Shown: positions 26,014-35,763 of the stretch, piece after piece | Layout: the number at the start of each line of letters is the position of its first letter | Position numbering within the stretch: the stretch's first letter is position 1 | Position numbers and translations under genes: made by a program | Notes under the pieces: generated by a model | The model's database searches: none | Seen by the model: the letters and a program-made list of their open reading frames with translations, nothing else | What the model was told of the DNA's origin: nothing | From: Synechocystis salina LEGE 00031 | GTDB taxonomy: Bacteria > Cyanobacteriota > Cyanobacteriia > Cyanobacteriales > Microcystaceae | DNA: 64,000 nucleotides | Assembly: GCF_015207985.1 (NCBI RefSeq) | Contig: NZ_JADEVV010000005.1 | Location: forward strand, 1-64,000 | Direction of reading: 5' to 3'

Positions 26014-27332
26014 CTCAGGGGCGTATAAATAATCAAAAATAGGCAGACGAATAATCCCCAAAAAAGCACATTGATAAACTCCGGGCGCTGACGGTCTAGC
26101 AATAGGGAAGTCATCGCCAAAGTTAAAGCCAACAAAACTAGCACTAATATGGTGAGCACTCCGTCCTGGGCAGTCCAAGTGGTTAAATTGCCTCGGCCAT
26201 AGGCGTTATAAACTGCCATGGCCCCTAGGCCCGCACAACCCCCCAGAATTAAGAAAAATCTCCGCCACCAGGGAGGATAAACCAAGGTAATACTTTCCTG
26301 CCTCACTTCCGCTAAAGTTAACCCTGCCGCCACTGCCAGAACTACCAACAGGGGCATCACCAAGGATGGGCTAGACCAAGGGGAAATAATCACTAACATG
26401 CTGTACGCTCCTGCTTGGCAAACAAGAAAACGGGCCCAACTCCAATGCAAAGCCTGTTGAGCTTGGGGAAAGGCATGCAGAGCGAAGATTAAACCAGGGG
26501 CACTGGCCAATAACCAAAACCAACCCCGCAGTTTAGTTGGCCAGGGGGAACCACTAATGAAGTCAAGACTGGTCAACAGGTCGGCACTGGAGGGTAATGA
26601 GCTATGACCTAGCCACCAGGCGATCGCCGGCATCAAACCTAAAATGAAACCGGTCCAAAAGAGGACTGAGGATTTTAAACGGGGTGTATCCCAATAAAGA
26701 AAAAGTAGGCTAGTAGCCAATAGAACAATGGCTGTGGGCAAATTCGTTAAGGCCAGGGCACTAAGGATTAGACCCAAAGGTAGGGCTCCCCGCAAATCCC
26801 GACGGCAAAACAAGGCGCTAGCTAGGCAGGCAATGGTTAAGGGCAAAATAAAACTGTTAATGCTGGCTACCCTGGCCCAATAAACCACTGTGGGGGCCGT
26901 GCCATAGACCACCACCGTTAGCAAAGCTGGCCAACGGCGGCCGTACAGTTCCTTCCCCAGCCAATATAACAACGGCAAACTTGCCCCATTGAGCAAGGCT
27001 CCCAGTAAACGATCGCCCCATAATCCCTGGCCAAAGATTATTTGACTAAGACTAATCAACCAAATGGGCAATGGCGATCGCCCTAGGTTATCGAACAAGC
27101 TAGTGGGGGTGAATCCATAATTTTGTAGTGTCGTCCACCAATAGTGGGCTGATTCCACTAAATTTGTTTCTTCTCCCCGCCGTAGGCTATGGAAATCCAA
27201 CCCCCAACTGAACAACAAAGCTATGGGGATCATCACCAGCACTACACTGGACCATGCCTCCAGGGGCCAACGCTGGAGTTTTTGCCCCAGATTTGCCATT
27301 AATTTCCTTAAGTTGGGCCTACTCATCGCCAC
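25935..27332 (-). CDS. GT39-like membrane glycosyltransferase (PMT_2/ArnT type)
   Basis: A 465-residue polytopic protein with about ten hydrophobic segments. After the first helix comes a loop with RRGEETNLVESAHYWW, which resembles the acidic catalytic loop of the dolichyl-phosphate-mannose/ArnT glycosyltransferases. The stretch GRSPLPIWLISLSQIIFGQG fits the next conserved element. It probably transfers a sugar from a polyprenyl phosphate to an envelope acceptor; donor and acceptor are unknown. The first ATG lies inside the end of folP (10-base overlap), but MANLGQ, twelve codons in, is an equally good start just outside it. Its 3' end overlaps the FAD oxidoreductase gene tail to tail. Confidence 0.75.
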   Translation of the reverse strand: MAMSRPNLRKLMANLGQKLQRWPLEAWSSVVLVMIPIALLFSWGLDFHSLRRGEETNLVESAHYWWTTLQNYGFTPTSLFDNLGRSPLPIWLISLSQIIFGQGLWGDRLLGALLNGASLPLLYWLGKELYGRRWPALLTVVVYGTAPTVVYWARVASINSFILPLTIACLASALFCRRDLRGALPLGLILSALALTNLPTAIVLLATSLLFLYWDTPRLKSSVLFWTGFILGLMPAIAWWLGHSSLPSSADLLTSLDFISGSPWPTKLRGWFWLLASAPGLIFALHAFPQAQQALHWSWARFLVCQAGAYSMLVIISPWSSPSLVMPLLVVLAVAAGLTLAEVRQESITLVYPPWWRRFFLILGGCAGLGAMAVYNAYGRGNLTTWTAQDGVLTILVLVLLALTLAMTSLLLDRQRPEFINVLFWGLFVCLFLIIYTPLSYLPPRSLPDVIVSTVSTTNQLPAGL

Positions 27333-28192
27333 AGGGCATCCGCCACCCGACAGACCTGGGCCATGGCTTCTACGTCATGCACTCTGATGATATCTGCTCC
27401 CCCGGCGATCGCCCGACAGCAGGCCGCCCCGGTACCCCAAACCCGTTGCTTGGGATCCGGCTGGTCTAAAATTTTGCCAATGAAGCTTTTGCGGGACGGC
27501 CCCACCAACAGGGGAAAACCAAGCTTTTTTAGCTCCGGCAACTGACGCAGCAGGGTGATATTTTGCTCAGCGGTTTTAGCAAAGCCAATGCCAGGATCGA
27601 GGATGATTTGTTGGGGTAATACGCCGTAATGGCGGGCTAGGTCAATTTGTGTGGCGAAAAACTGCTTCATTTCCCCGATTAAATCCCCATAATCCGTCAA
27701 ATTCTGCATGGTTTGGGGAGTACCCCGTATATGCATCAGAATAATCGGGGCCCTGTGCTGGGCGGCGATCGCCAAAATTTCTGGTTCAAAGGTAGCCCCG
27801 GAAATATCGTTGATCAGATCTGCTCCAGCCTGGAGGGCTTGCCGTGCCACCTCTACCCTGGTGGTATCGATGGAAATGGGGATGTCCAATTCCTGTCGGA
27901 GAGTCTGGATAACGGGAATGGTGCGTTCCAATTCTTCCGTGAGGCTAACGGTTTCTGCTCCCGGTCGGGTGGACTGGCCGCCAATGTCGATGATATCGGC
28001 CCCCGCTTCTACCATGGCCTTGGCCCGGTGGATGGCCGTTGGCAGGGCATTAAACTCGCCTCCATCGCTAAAACTGTCTGGGGTGGTGTTCAAAATCCCC
28101 ATCACATAGGTGCGTTTACCCCAATCGAAGCGGCTCTGCCCCACCTGGAGGGGAGGGGGAAAATAATCACTCAATTGATCCAACTGATCCAT
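27323..28192 (-). CDS. folP: Dihydropteroate synthase
   Basis: A 289-residue TIM-barrel enzyme joining 6-hydroxymethyl-7,8-dihydropterin diphosphate to p-aminobenzoate in folate synthesis. Signatures are VMGILNTTPDSFSDGG (loop 1), ADIIDIGGQSTRPGA (loop 2), INDISGA, LMHIRGTPQTMQ, LDPGIGFAKT, GPSRKSF and IRVHDV. All substrate-binding residues seem present, including the Ser/Arg pair of the pABA site. Length is typical. It is probably co-transcribed with the downstream membrane glycosyltransferase gene, which overlaps it by 10 bases. Confidence 0.95.
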   Translation of the reverse strand: MDQLDQLSDYFPPPLQVGQSRFDWGKRTYVMGILNTTPDSFSDGGEFNALPTAIHRAKAMVEAGADIIDIGGQSTRPGAETVSLTEELERTIPVIQTLRQELDIPISIDTTRVEVARQALQAGADLINDISGATFEPEILAIAAQHRAPIILMHIRGTPQTMQNLTDYGDLIGEMKQFFATQIDLARHYGVLPQQIILDPGIGFAKTAEQNITLLRQLPELKKLGFPLLVGPSRKSFIGKILDQPDPKQRVWGTGAACCRAIAGGADIIRVHDVEAMAQVCRVADALWR

Positions 28193-28362
28193 GGGCTATT
28201 GGGACGTAAGGTTGGAGCACCGGGAGCGCTCTTGGTAGAATGTACCCCAAGGGCAATGCTAGTTGGCCAGTGTTTGCTGGCTCCGGTCATAGCAAAGCTC
28301 CATGATCCTAACCATACAATTTTCGCTGATTTTTCGGGTTTTATTCCCCCAGTTGCCTAACC

Positions 28363-28914
28363 ATGCCCCTGCATTTCGCCTCTTTGATTCCCATTGACAG
28401 CTTGTTTTCCACCCAAGGCATTATGGTGATGCTGTTGGGAGCCTATGCTTTGGCCATGTGGTTATTTCTCACCAGTGCCCCCAAGGTTTACACCGTGATG
28501 GTGTCTGACCTGGCGATCGCCAAAGCTTTTTATGAAGGGATGCTGGACTTAAATGGGGCTGACGTGCCTCTGCATTACTACTACAACTATGAACAAACCC
28601 TAGGCACCGCTGGTTGGGATTCCTTTGCCATGGCCGCTAACCCCCAAATCCCCCCCGAAAATCGCTACAGTGCCCAGGACGGCCTGTGGTATCAGTTGAA
28701 AAAGAATACCCAACTGCACATCATTGGCGGAGCTAGCTTTGGCAGTAAAAATCGCCAACGCCACGTTTGCTTTGACCACGATTGCCTAGAGCAAATTTTT
28801 CTGCGGGTGCAGTCCCGTCGTCTCCGCTATAAGTTACGCAGTCGTAAACCGTTAAATTTTTTGGTCAAGGATTACGATGAACGGGTGATTGAACTAACGG
28901 AAGCCCAGAATTAG
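28363..28914 (+). CDS. Glyoxalase-like cyanobacterial protein
   Basis: A 183-residue protein. A hydrophobic N-terminal stretch (GIMVMLLGAYALAMWLFLTS) is followed by a glyoxalase/VOC-like core: VYTVMVSDLAIAKAFYEGML, NRQRHVCFDHDCLEQIFLRV and the end NFLVKDYDERVIELTE. VOC metal enzymes use His and Glu pairs; here His (RHVCF) and Glu (VIELTE) are in the right places, so metal binding is possible. The reaction is unknown. It stands just upstream of nadD (11 bases), so the two probably form an operon. Confidence 0.72.
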   Translation: MPLHFASLIPIDSLFSTQGIMVMLLGAYALAMWLFLTSAPKVYTVMVSDLAIAKAFYEGMLDLNGADVPLHYYYNYEQTLGTAGWDSFAMAANPQIPPENRYSAQDGLWYQLKKNTQLHIIGGASFGSKNRQRHVCFDHDCLEQIFLRVQSRRLRYKLRSRKPLNFLVKDYDERVIELTEAQN

Positions 28915-28925
28915 AAAGCTCCACC

Positions 28926-29528
28926 GTGAAAATAGCCCTTTTTGGCACCAGCGCCGATCCTCCGACCCTAGCCCACCAAGCCATTCTCATTTGGTTAGCT
29001 CAACATTTTGACCGAGTAGCAGTGTGGGCCGCCGATAACCCTTTTAAACAAGGCCCCAATCCCAACACAGGCCATTGGGCCAGCCTCGGCGATCGCCAAA
29101 CAATGTTGAAATTGCTAGTGGAAGACGTACAGAGTCATTACGGCACGGTACAAATTTGGGAAGATTTGAGCGATCGCCGTAGTTTAATTAGCCTGCAACG
29201 GGCCCGACAACGGTGGGGTCTGGAACCTAATTATGCTCTGGTGGTGGGGGCTGATTTGATTACCCAAATTCCCCAATGGTACGCAGTGGAAAAATTGTTG
29301 CCCGCTGTCCAATTGCTGATTTTTCCCCGACCAGGTTACAGCATTGATCAAGCTGATTTGGCTAGGTTGGAGCAGTTGGGAGGGCAATATCAAATAGTCG
29401 ATCAGGTTGGCGATCGAGACATTACTCCGGCCATTTCCTCCAGCATTTATCGCCAAACGAAGGAGGAGGAGCTAATTCCCCCTGCAGTGCAAAGTTACAT
29501 TGAACAAAAACAACTGTATGAACCCTAA
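28926..29528 (+). CDS. nadD: Nicotinate-nucleotide adenylyltransferase
   Basis: A 200-residue nucleotidyltransferase that makes nicotinic acid adenine dinucleotide. The N-terminal nucleotide-binding motif is IALFGTSADPPTLAHQAI, a diverged form of the usual GGTFDPxHxGH, with His16 retained. The C-terminal phosphate-binding motif is SSSIYRQ (usual ISSTxIR), and WAADNPFKQGPN gives the substrate loop. Length is normal. The start is a GTG with an upstream AGAAAGCTCCACC leader. It is 11 bases downstream of the glyoxalase-like gene and 47 bases upstream of hemW. Confidence 0.88.
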   Translation: MKIALFGTSADPPTLAHQAILIWLAQHFDRVAVWAADNPFKQGPNPNTGHWASLGDRQTMLKLLVEDVQSHYGTVQIWEDLSDRRSLISLQRARQRWGLEPNYALVVGADLITQIPQWYAVEKLLPAVQLLIFPRPGYSIDQADLARLEQLGGQYQIVDQVGDRDITPAISSSIYRQTKEEELIPPAVQSYIEQKQLYEP

Positions 29529-29575
29529 CCATGGTCAGCTAGGGTCAGTACCATCGAGCATTCCCCATTAATTCC

Positions 29576-30835
29576 ATGGCAACATCGTCAGACCGTGGCT
29601 TAGGTTCTGCCCCTCCACCGCCGCCCACCGCCGCGTACATTCACATTCCCTTTTGTCGGCAACGTTGTTTTTACTGTGATTTTCCCATTGCCGTGACGGG
29701 TTTTCAGTCTTTGACTCTGGACGGTTGGGTGGGGGAATATGTGGAGGCAGTATGTCAAGAAATTGCTGGACAACAATATTTAGGCTTGCCCCTGAGCACG
29801 GTTTTCTTCGGTGGGGGTACCCCTTCTTTATTACCGATCGCCGGTTTGGAAAAGATTTTAGCTGCGGTGGATAAATCCCTAGGCATTGCCCCAGCCGCTG
29901 AAATTAGCATGGAAATTGACCCAGGCACCTTTGACCAAGCCCAACTGCACAGTTATAAAAATTTGGGTATTAACCGCTTTAGCTTGGGGGTACAGGCTTT
30001 TCAGGACAACTTACTAACCCTCTGTGGCCGCCATCACCGTCGTCGGGATATTGACCAAGCGATAATGGCGATCGCCAAGGAGAATATTACAAATTGGAGT
30101 TTAGATTTAATTGCGGGGCTACCGGAGCAAACAACGGCCGATTGGCACAGTTCCCTCTCCCTGGCTCTAGAAGCTGGCCCTAATCACATTTCTTGCTATG
30201 ACCTAGTATTGGAACCCCAAACCGTTTTCGATAAGTGGGAACAGCGGGGAAAATTAGCCTTACCTCCTTCTGAACGTAGTGCCAACTTTTACCGCCATGC
30301 CCAACAAGCATTAACCCAAGCCAGTTTCCACCATTACGAAATTTCCAACTATGGCCGCCCCGGTTACGAATGTCGCCATAACCAAATTTATTGGCGTAAT
30401 TTGTCCTACTACGGTTTTGGCATGGGGGCCACCAGTTATATTGACGGCAAACGTTTTGGTCGTCCCCGCACCAGAAATGACTATTATCAATGGCTAGAAT
30501 TTTGGTTAAACCAAGGGGGGATCATTCCAGGGGAAAGGGTTGCTCCGTTGGAAAATCTGTTGGAGAGCTTGATGTTGGGACTACGGCTCACCGCTGGAGT
30601 GACCTGGGAGCAACTGCCTGCGACTAGTGCAGGGGCCAAGCAGACCATCCTGGCTACCCTCACTTCCTTTGGCGATCGCCCTTGGCTAGAATTTTACGAA
30701 CGGAACAACGAATTACTTTCCCCAGAAAAAATCACCACGGCAGCGGTGCAAAGATTCTGCCTCACAGACCCGGAGGGAATGTTATATTCCAACCAAATCT
30801 TGAGTGCCCTCTTCGCGGCCCTGGAGGAAGATTAA
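29576..30835 (+). CDS. hemW: Radical SAM heme chaperone HemW
   Basis: A 419-residue radical SAM protein. The 4Fe-4S site is the CX3CX2C in FCRQRCFYCDF, preceded by AAYIHIP. Further family motifs are VFFGGGTPSLL, MEIDPGTF, RFSLGVQAFQD, DLIAGLPEQT and YEISNYGRPG. The spacing and the extra Cys after the third Cys of oxygen-independent coproporphyrinogen oxidase (HemN) are absent, so HemW, a heme-trafficking protein, is the better call than HemN. The start chosen is the ATG at 29576, preceded by a Pro-rich N-terminal extension. It could be older-annotated as hemN. Confidence 0.9.
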   Translation: MATSSDRGLGSAPPPPPTAAYIHIPFCRQRCFYCDFPIAVTGFQSLTLDGWVGEYVEAVCQEIAGQQYLGLPLSTVFFGGGTPSLLPIAGLEKILAAVDKSLGIAPAAEISMEIDPGTFDQAQLHSYKNLGINRFSLGVQAFQDNLLTLCGRHHRRRDIDQAIMAIAKENITNWSLDLIAGLPEQTTADWHSSLSLALEAGPNHISCYDLVLEPQTVFDKWEQRGKLALPPSERSANFYRHAQQALTQASFHHYEISNYGRPGYECRHNQIYWRNLSYYGFGMGATSYIDGKRFGRPRTRNDYYQWLEFWLNQGGIIPGERVAPLENLLESLMLGLRLTAGVTWEQLPATSAGAKQTILATLTSFGDRPWLEFYERNNELLSPEKITTAAVQRFCLTDPEGMLYSNQILSALFAALEED

Positions 30836-30879
30836 TGGACTCACTGGAAGGTTACCTTTGGTGATCAACAAAATTTTGA

Positions 30880-31395
30880 TCAAACGCCGTATTTTTCCTT
30901 TAGGCGATCGTCGTGGTCATCGGCCAACGTTGCCACCAAGGTAATGGCCCGGGAAATTTCACCGGGGGAAAGCTCTGCCACTGTGCGCTGATGGAGGGCA
31001 ACTAAATGATTTTCCCGCACAGCAAAACAGGCCTCAAAGGTATCCGACCAGTTTAATTGCATCACTTCCGCCAATAATTGGCCCGGATCTGTTGGTAAGG
31101 GCATCACCTCGGCCCAGACCCGAAACAGATCATTTTCCCCTTCTCCAGTGAGCTGTACTAGCACTTCCACACTGCCATAGGCAAATTTCCAGATGCTGCC
31201 CTGGTCGTTATCTTGCACAAAGGCGCTATTTTCCTGGGCCATACCGGAAATAACCGTTTCTATGACGTCGTGGTGACTAACGGGGGCCATTTCATCCATG
31301 GTCGGGGGGGCTAACTCTGGTGCAGGGGATGCCATAGTCATATTTTCAACGCGAAAGTTCCAACCCAAGTCTAACGGTGAACCGGCCCCAGGCAT
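30880..31395 (-). CDS. YbjN domain protein, partner of the response regulator
   Basis: A 171-residue acidic protein. After a Pro/Ala-rich N-terminus (about 1-38), a YbjN-type sensory/chaperone-like domain covers about residues 40-150 (DVIETVISGMAQENSAFVQD, FRVWAEVMPLP, WSDTFEACFAVRENHLVALH, LSPGEISRAITLVATLADDH). YbjN proteins resemble type III secretion chaperones and are thought to bind other proteins. The gene starts three bases after the stop of the response regulator, so it shares its transcript and may act on the same pathway. Confidence 0.82.
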   Translation of the reverse strand: MPGAGSPLDLGWNFRVENMTMASPAPELAPPTMDEMAPVSHHDVIETVISGMAQENSAFVQDNDQGSIWKFAYGSVEVLVQLTGEGENDLFRVWAEVMPLPTDPGQLLAEVMQLNWSDTFEACFAVRENHLVALHQRTVAELSPGEISRAITLVATLADDHDDRLKEKYGV

Positions 31396-31398
31396 AGC

Positions 31399-31938
31399 CT
31401 AGGACAGTCGTTGCTTGATGAAATTTACCAATTGCCCCAACTGTTTTTTCAATTGGTCGATTTCTCCGTGCATTTGGGCCACCTGTTGCTTGAGTAGCTG
31501 AACTTCGGCGGCCAAATCTCCGGCCGGGACGGCACTGCCCACACTGGCCACAGGGGCGTGTTTTTTCGCTTTGACCATGGCCTCCTTAATGGCGGCCACC
31601 AATTCCCTCTGTTCAAAGGGTTTTTCCACAAAGGCAAAATACTCGAAGGGTTCGGGAATTTTTTCGAGTACCTCTTCCTTCCGGCCGGACATCAGCACCA
31701 GGGGAATGGCCCTGAGTTCTGGTCTTTCCTGCACCGATTGGAACACTTCCCAACCACTCATTTTAGGCAGAAGAAAATCCAACATGATCAAGTTAGGCCG
31801 TTCACTCTGGATCAGGTTAAAACCTTCGAGACCGTCCTTGGCTTCAATCACCTCAAAATTTCCCTGGGGCAACATATCCCTAACTCGCATACGGATAACT
31901 TTGCTGTCATCGATGACTAGAATCTTGTGGGCAGACAC
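31399..31938 (-). CDS. Response regulator (receiver domain plus coiled coil)
   Basis: A 179-residue protein. The receiver domain (residues 1-125) has the acidic pair Asp10/Asp11, phosphoacceptor Asp54 in MLDFLLP, Ser84 in LMSGRKEEV and Lys106 in EKPFEQ. There is no DNA-binding output domain; instead residues about 140-178 form a coiled coil (AEVQLLKQQVAQMHGEIDQL, KKQLGQLVNF). This predicts an output by protein-protein contact, like the CheY/PatA-type regulators of cyanobacterial motility. No kinase gene is adjacent. The YbjN gene downstream is its probable partner. Confidence 0.9.
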   Translation of the reverse strand: MSAHKILVIDDSKVIRMRVRDMLPQGNFEVIEAKDGLEGFNLIQSERPNLIMLDFLLPKMSGWEVFQSVQERPELRAIPLVLMSGRKEEVLEKIPEPFEYFAFVEKPFEQRELVAAIKEAMVKAKKHAPVASVGSAVPAGDLAAEVQLLKQQVAQMHGEIDQLKKQLGQLVNFIKQRLS

Positions 31939-32240
31939 GGTAGACTCTCCTTCGAGAAAATTGGGTGAAACACAGCTATGGCAGACTTGTTGGATGCTGC
32001 CAACCCGTCAAAATTCTTACTTGCTCTGTACATATTAGAGGAATTTGGGGTGGGAACAAACTTCCAAAAGCTCAATGTTAGCAAGCTCAGATGGGAGAAT
32101 GGGAACCCTAGGAAGATGTTGGATGAAGTTTCAATGTGCCCCCAAATCGATCCCCTAAAGATCCGGCCATGGTGGGAGTAGGGAATTTTAACTTGGATTT
32201 TCACCAAACTTGGCAGAACCAGGGACTTTAAAAAGGCCTC
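31939..32240. other. Intergenic region between the response regulator gene and fabD
   Basis: 302 bases with no supported gene. It should contain the response regulator promoter and leader. CTTTA (32226-32230) and TAAAG (32242-32246) bracket AGGCCT near the fabD end and could be a weak terminator. A 67-codon plus-strand frame at 31978-32181 has no ribosome site. Confidence 0.4.
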
Positions 32241-33122
32241 CTAAAGGGAATTCAGATCCTCCAACTGCCCAATGTTTTTTAGGTTTAGATCGGGACAGGT
32301 GCGTTTGCACAGGCCAGTCAGCACTTTGCCGGGGCCCACTTCCCAATAATCCGTTGCGCCAATTTCCCCTAAATTAACCATGGTTTCCCGCCAGCGCACG
32401 GAGCCGGTCATTTGTTGCATCAGTTTTTCCTTCAGGCGATCGCCGTTTTGGGTAGGGCTGGGGTCCACATTGGAGAGGACGGGCAAAGTGGCATCCTGGA
32501 ACTGACAAGCGGCCAGGGTTTGGGCAAAGGCTTGGGCCGGTTCGTTCATAAAACTGGAATGGAAAGCCCCGGAGACTTTCAAGGGCACAGCTCGACGAGC
32601 TTTGACGCTGGCTAAAATGCGTTCCACTCCGGCCACCGTACCGGAAATAACCACCTGCTCTGGGCTGTTATCGTTGGCTAGCACCACTTCTGCATTATCC
32701 GCCAGGGCTGTTTGTAAGTGATTTGGATCAAATTTCATTAGGGCGGCCATCATGCCCCCCGAAGCTCCGGCCATCACCTGCGAGCGTTCCTTAACCAGTT
32801 GTAAACCCGTGGCAAAGTCGAATACTCCGGCGGCGTAGAGGGCGGAATATTCCCCCAGGCTATGGCCCGCCACATAATCAGGCTCAAAACCCTGATCTTT
32901 GAGCAAATCAATCAAAATCGCTTCGATAACGTACAGACAGGGCTGGGTATTTTGGGTAAGGGCCAAACTGGCTTCATCCCCTTGGCATTTTTCCACCACT
33001 GACCAGCCCAGAATTTCCTCCGCTTGCTGATATTTTTCCTTGGCGATCGCCGTTGGGAGCAGATCCACTCCCATACCCACAGCTTGGGAACCTTGGCCGG
33101 GAAACACCCATGCGGTTTTCAT
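32241..33122 (-). CDS. fabD: Malonyl-CoA:ACP transacylase
   Basis: A 293-residue acyltransferase that loads malonyl units onto acyl carrier protein for fatty acid synthesis. FPGQGSQAVGMG is at the N-terminus; the catalytic Ser88 is in GHSLGEY, the CoA-binding Arg in KERSQVM and the catalytic His in GAFHSSFM. Length is normal. It starts at an ATG at 33122 and diverges from pacS, with 180 bases between them. In PCC 6803 fabD is, as I recall, also near the response regulator gene found next to it here. Confidence 0.96.
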   Translation of the reverse strand: MKTAWVFPGQGSQAVGMGVDLLPTAIAKEKYQQAEEILGWSVVEKCQGDEASLALTQNTQPCLYVIEAILIDLLKDQGFEPDYVAGHSLGEYSALYAAGVFDFATGLQLVKERSQVMAGASGGMMAALMKFDPNHLQTALADNAEVVLANDNSPEQVVISGTVAGVERILASVKARRAVPLKVSGAFHSSFMNEPAQAFAQTLAACQFQDATLPVLSNVDPSPTQNGDRLKEKLMQQMTGSVRWRETMVNLGEIGATDYWEVGPGKVLTGLCKRTCPDLNLKNIGQLEDLNSL

Positions 33123-33302
33123 GTACTTATCTCAATAAACTAAAAGTTTGGTCATTGCCAACGACTTTGCCCGCTGATACCGTCCGCCCTTGGCTAGGCA
33201 ATTATACCAAGGCAAGGCCCAGGACTATTCGCCGGCTTAGCCATGTACGGTGGCTAGAATTGAAGATAAGCTTTTCTGTGTACTGAGTATTACCTATTAA
33301 CC

Positions 33303-35540
33303 ATGGCCCAAACCATCAACTTGCAACTGGAGGGAATGCGTTGTGCGGCCTGTGCTTCCAGCATTGAACGGGCGATCGCCAAAGTGTCGGGGGTGGAGTC
33401 TTGCCAGGTGAATTTTGCTTTGGAACGGGCAGTGGTTAGTTACCAAGGGGAGATCAACCCAGAAAGCCTGACGGCGGCGGTGGCCAGGGCCGGCTACCAC
33501 GCCCAACTGATCGAACCCGAGATGGTGTCTTCGGAGCAGAACAAGGACGACAAGCCCCTATTTTCCGCCAAACTAGTGACGGGCTTAGGGATCAGTGCAG
33601 TGCTGTTTTTCGGTTCGCTGCCGATGATGCTGGGGGTGGATATTCCCCATTTTCCCCATATTTTCCATAATGCTTGGTTGCAATGGCTCCTGGCCACCCC
33701 AGTGCAGTTTTGGTGCGGGGCGGAATTTTACCGGGGAGCGTGGAAATCTGTGAGAACCCGCAGTGCCACCATGGACACCCTGGTGGCCTTGGGTACCAGT
33801 GCGGCCTACTTTTATTCCGTGGCCATTACCCTTTTTCCCCAATGGTTGACCAACCAAGGACTAGCGGCCCATGTTTATTTTGAAGCGGCGGCGGTGGTAA
33901 TCACCCTGATTTTATTGGGAAGGTCCTTGGAACAGCGGGCCCGGCGGGAAACTTCAGCGGCTATCCGTAAATTAATGGGACTACAACCCCAAACTGCTTT
34001 GGCCAAACGGGGAGAAACCTGGCAAACAGTGGCGATCGCCGATCTAACTATTGATGATGTGGTACGGGTAAGGCCGGGGGAAAAAATTCCGGTGGACGGT
34101 GTGGTGAAGGCTGGTAACTCCACAGTGGACGAATCCTTGGTGACAGGGGAAAGTTTTCCAGTCGCGAAAACCGTGGGGGAAGAAGTAATTGGGGCCACGT
34201 TGAACAAAAGCGGCAGTTTGGATGTCCGAGTTACTAAGTTGGGACAGGATTCTGTGCTCGCCCAAATTATCCAATTGGTACAGCAAGCCCAGGCTTCCAA
34301 AGCTCCCATTCAACACTTCGTTGACCGCATTACCCACTGGTTTGTCCCCACCGTGATCCTGGTGGCGATCGCCGCTTTTTGTACCTGGTGGATCACAACG
34401 GGAAATATTACTTTGGCGGTTTTAACCCTGGTGGAAGTCCTGATTATTGCCTGTCCCTGTGCATTGGGTTTGGCCACTCCCACCTCCGTGATGGTGGGTA
34501 CGGGCAAGGGGGCGGAATACGGCGTGTTGATCAAAGAAGCCCGCAGTTTGGAAATGGCGGAAAAGTTAACAGCCATTGTGCTGGACAAAACCGGCACGTT
34601 AACGGAGGGGAAACCCAGTGTGACTAACTTTTTTACCCTGCCTCCCACCTCCACCGAGGAAAGCTTGCAGTTAGTCCAGTTAGCGGCCAGTTTGGAACAA
34701 TATTCTGAACATCCCCTGGCCGAAGCGGTGGTCAATTACGGTCAATCCCAGCAGGTGAGTCTACTAGAAGTAGAAAACTTCCAGGCGATCGCCGGTTGTG
34801 GCGTGGCAGGACAATGGCAGGGCCAATGGCTAAGATTGGGGACGCTCAATTGGTTAGCAGACCTGGGAGTGAATGACACGGATCATCAACCATGGCAAAG
34901 CCAGGCCCAGCAATGGGAAGGGGAGCAAAAAACCGTCATTTGGCTTGCAGTGGGCACGGAAATTAAAGCCCTCTTGGCGATCGCCGATGCCCTCAAACCG
35001 TCTTCTCCCCAAGTGGTACAAGCCCTGAAAAAACTAGGTTTATCCGTTTATATGCTCACCGGCGACAACCAGGCCACGGCCCAGGCCATTGCCGACAAAG
35101 TGGGTATTCGCCATGTCTTGGCCCAGGTACGTCCAGGGGATAAGGCACAGCAAGTGGAACAACTGCAACAACGGGGTAACATCGTGGCCATGGTGGGGGA
35201 TGGCATTAACGATGCTCCGGCCCTAGCCCAGGCCGATGTGGGTATAGCTATAGGGACCGGCACCGACGTGGCGATCGCCGCCAGTGACATCACCCTGATT
35301 ACTGGAGATCTACAGGGAATTTTGACTGCCATCAAACTGAGCCGGGCCACCATGGGCAACATTAGGCAAAATCTCTTTTTTGCTTTCATCTACAACGTGG
35401 TGGGTATTCCTGTGGCTGCTGGGGTGTTCTATCCCCTTTTTGGCCTACTGCTCAATCCCATCCTGGCTGGAGCCGCCATGGCCTTTAGCTCCGTTTCCGT
35501 GGTGACTAACGCCCTACGTCTGAAACAATTCCGTCCTTAG
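33303..35540 (+). CDS. pacS: Copper-transporting P1B-type ATPase PacS
   Basis: A 745-residue P-type ATPase. The N-terminal heavy-metal domain has MRCAACAS (Cys14, Cys17). The membrane CPC motif is Cys384-Pro385-Cys386 in IIACPCALG, the phosphorylated Asp428 is in VLDKTGTL, and SEHPLAEA and [20 protein letters not shown] are intact. Eight hydrophobic segments fit the P1B topology. The sequence and length match the Synechocystis thylakoid PacS as I remember it, rather than CtaA: the start [20 protein letters not shown] is identical. PacS moves Cu(I) into the thylakoid lumen for plastocyanin and cytochrome oxidase, receiving copper from Atx1, whose gene is at 62729-62923. Several HIP1 sites are present. 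Confidence 0.92.
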   Translation: MAQTINLQLEGMRCAACASSIERAIAKVSGVESCQVNFALERAVVSYQGEINPESLTAAVARAGYHAQLIEPEMVSSEQNKDDKPLFSAKLVTGLGISAVLFFGSLPMMLGVDIPHFPHIFHNAWLQWLLATPVQFWCGAEFYRGAWKSVRTRSATMDTLVALGTSAAYFYSVAITLFPQWLTNQGLAAHVYFEAAAVVITLILLGRSLEQRARRETSAAIRKLMGLQPQTALAKRGETWQTVAIADLTIDDVVRVRPGEKIPVDGVVKAGNSTVDESLVTGESFPVAKTVGEEVIGATLNKSGSLDVRVTKLGQDSVLAQIIQLVQQAQASKAPIQHFVDRITHWFVPTVILVAIAAFCTWWITTGNITLAVLTLVEVLIIACPCALGLATPTSVMVGTGKGAEYGVLIKEARSLEMAEKLTAIVLDKTGTLTEGKPSVTNFFTLPPTSTEESLQLVQLAASLEQYSEHPLAEAVVNYGQSQQVSLLEVENFQAIAGCGVAGQWQGQWLRLGTLNWLADLGVNDTDHQPWQSQAQQWEGEQKTVIWLAVGTEIKALLAIADALKPSSPQVVQALKKLGLSVYMLTGDNQATAQAIADKVGIRHVLAQVRPGDKAQQVEQLQQRGNIVAMVGDGINDAPALAQADVGIAIGTGTDVAIAASDITLITGDLQGILTAIKLSRATMGNIRQNLFFAFIYNVVGIPVAAGVFYPLFGLLLNPILAGAAMAFSSVSVVTNALRLKQFRP

Positions 35541-35569
35541 AGTATGGAAAAACGCTAATTTTTTTGGTA

Positions 35570-35599
35570 CTGACAATTGGTAAAAGGATCGATTATGAT
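35570..35599 (+). promoter_or_regulatory. Candidate sigma-70-type promoter
   Basis: CTGACA (35570-35575) and TATGAT (35594-35599) each match the consensus at five of six positions, with an 18-base spacer. Transcription would start near 35,606 and leave a leader of about 160 bases before the gene at 35764. The position just after pacS suits an independent promoter for that gene. Confidence 0.4.
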
Positions 35600-35763
35600 G
35601 GCCGTGTTGACCATAGGCGTCAAATCTAACTGTTAAACGTCATCAGCAATGGTTTTCCTGGATTTTCGGGTATGGAGGTCTGGCCTGAACCTATTTTTCC
35701 CTTTATTCGCCCGTCATTTGCCAGTAACGCTCTGTTGCCCCCCCTTTTTGTGAATCCAATGCC

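Noticed and set aside
31978-32181. 67-codon plus-strand frame upstream of the response regulator
   Set aside because: Composition is plausible, but no Shine-Dalgarno site and no known family; in a likely promoter region.
33303-35540. Call of this Cu-ATPase as CtaA
   Set aside because: The N-terminal sequence and length match Synechocystis PacS as remembered, and Atx1 is in the same window.
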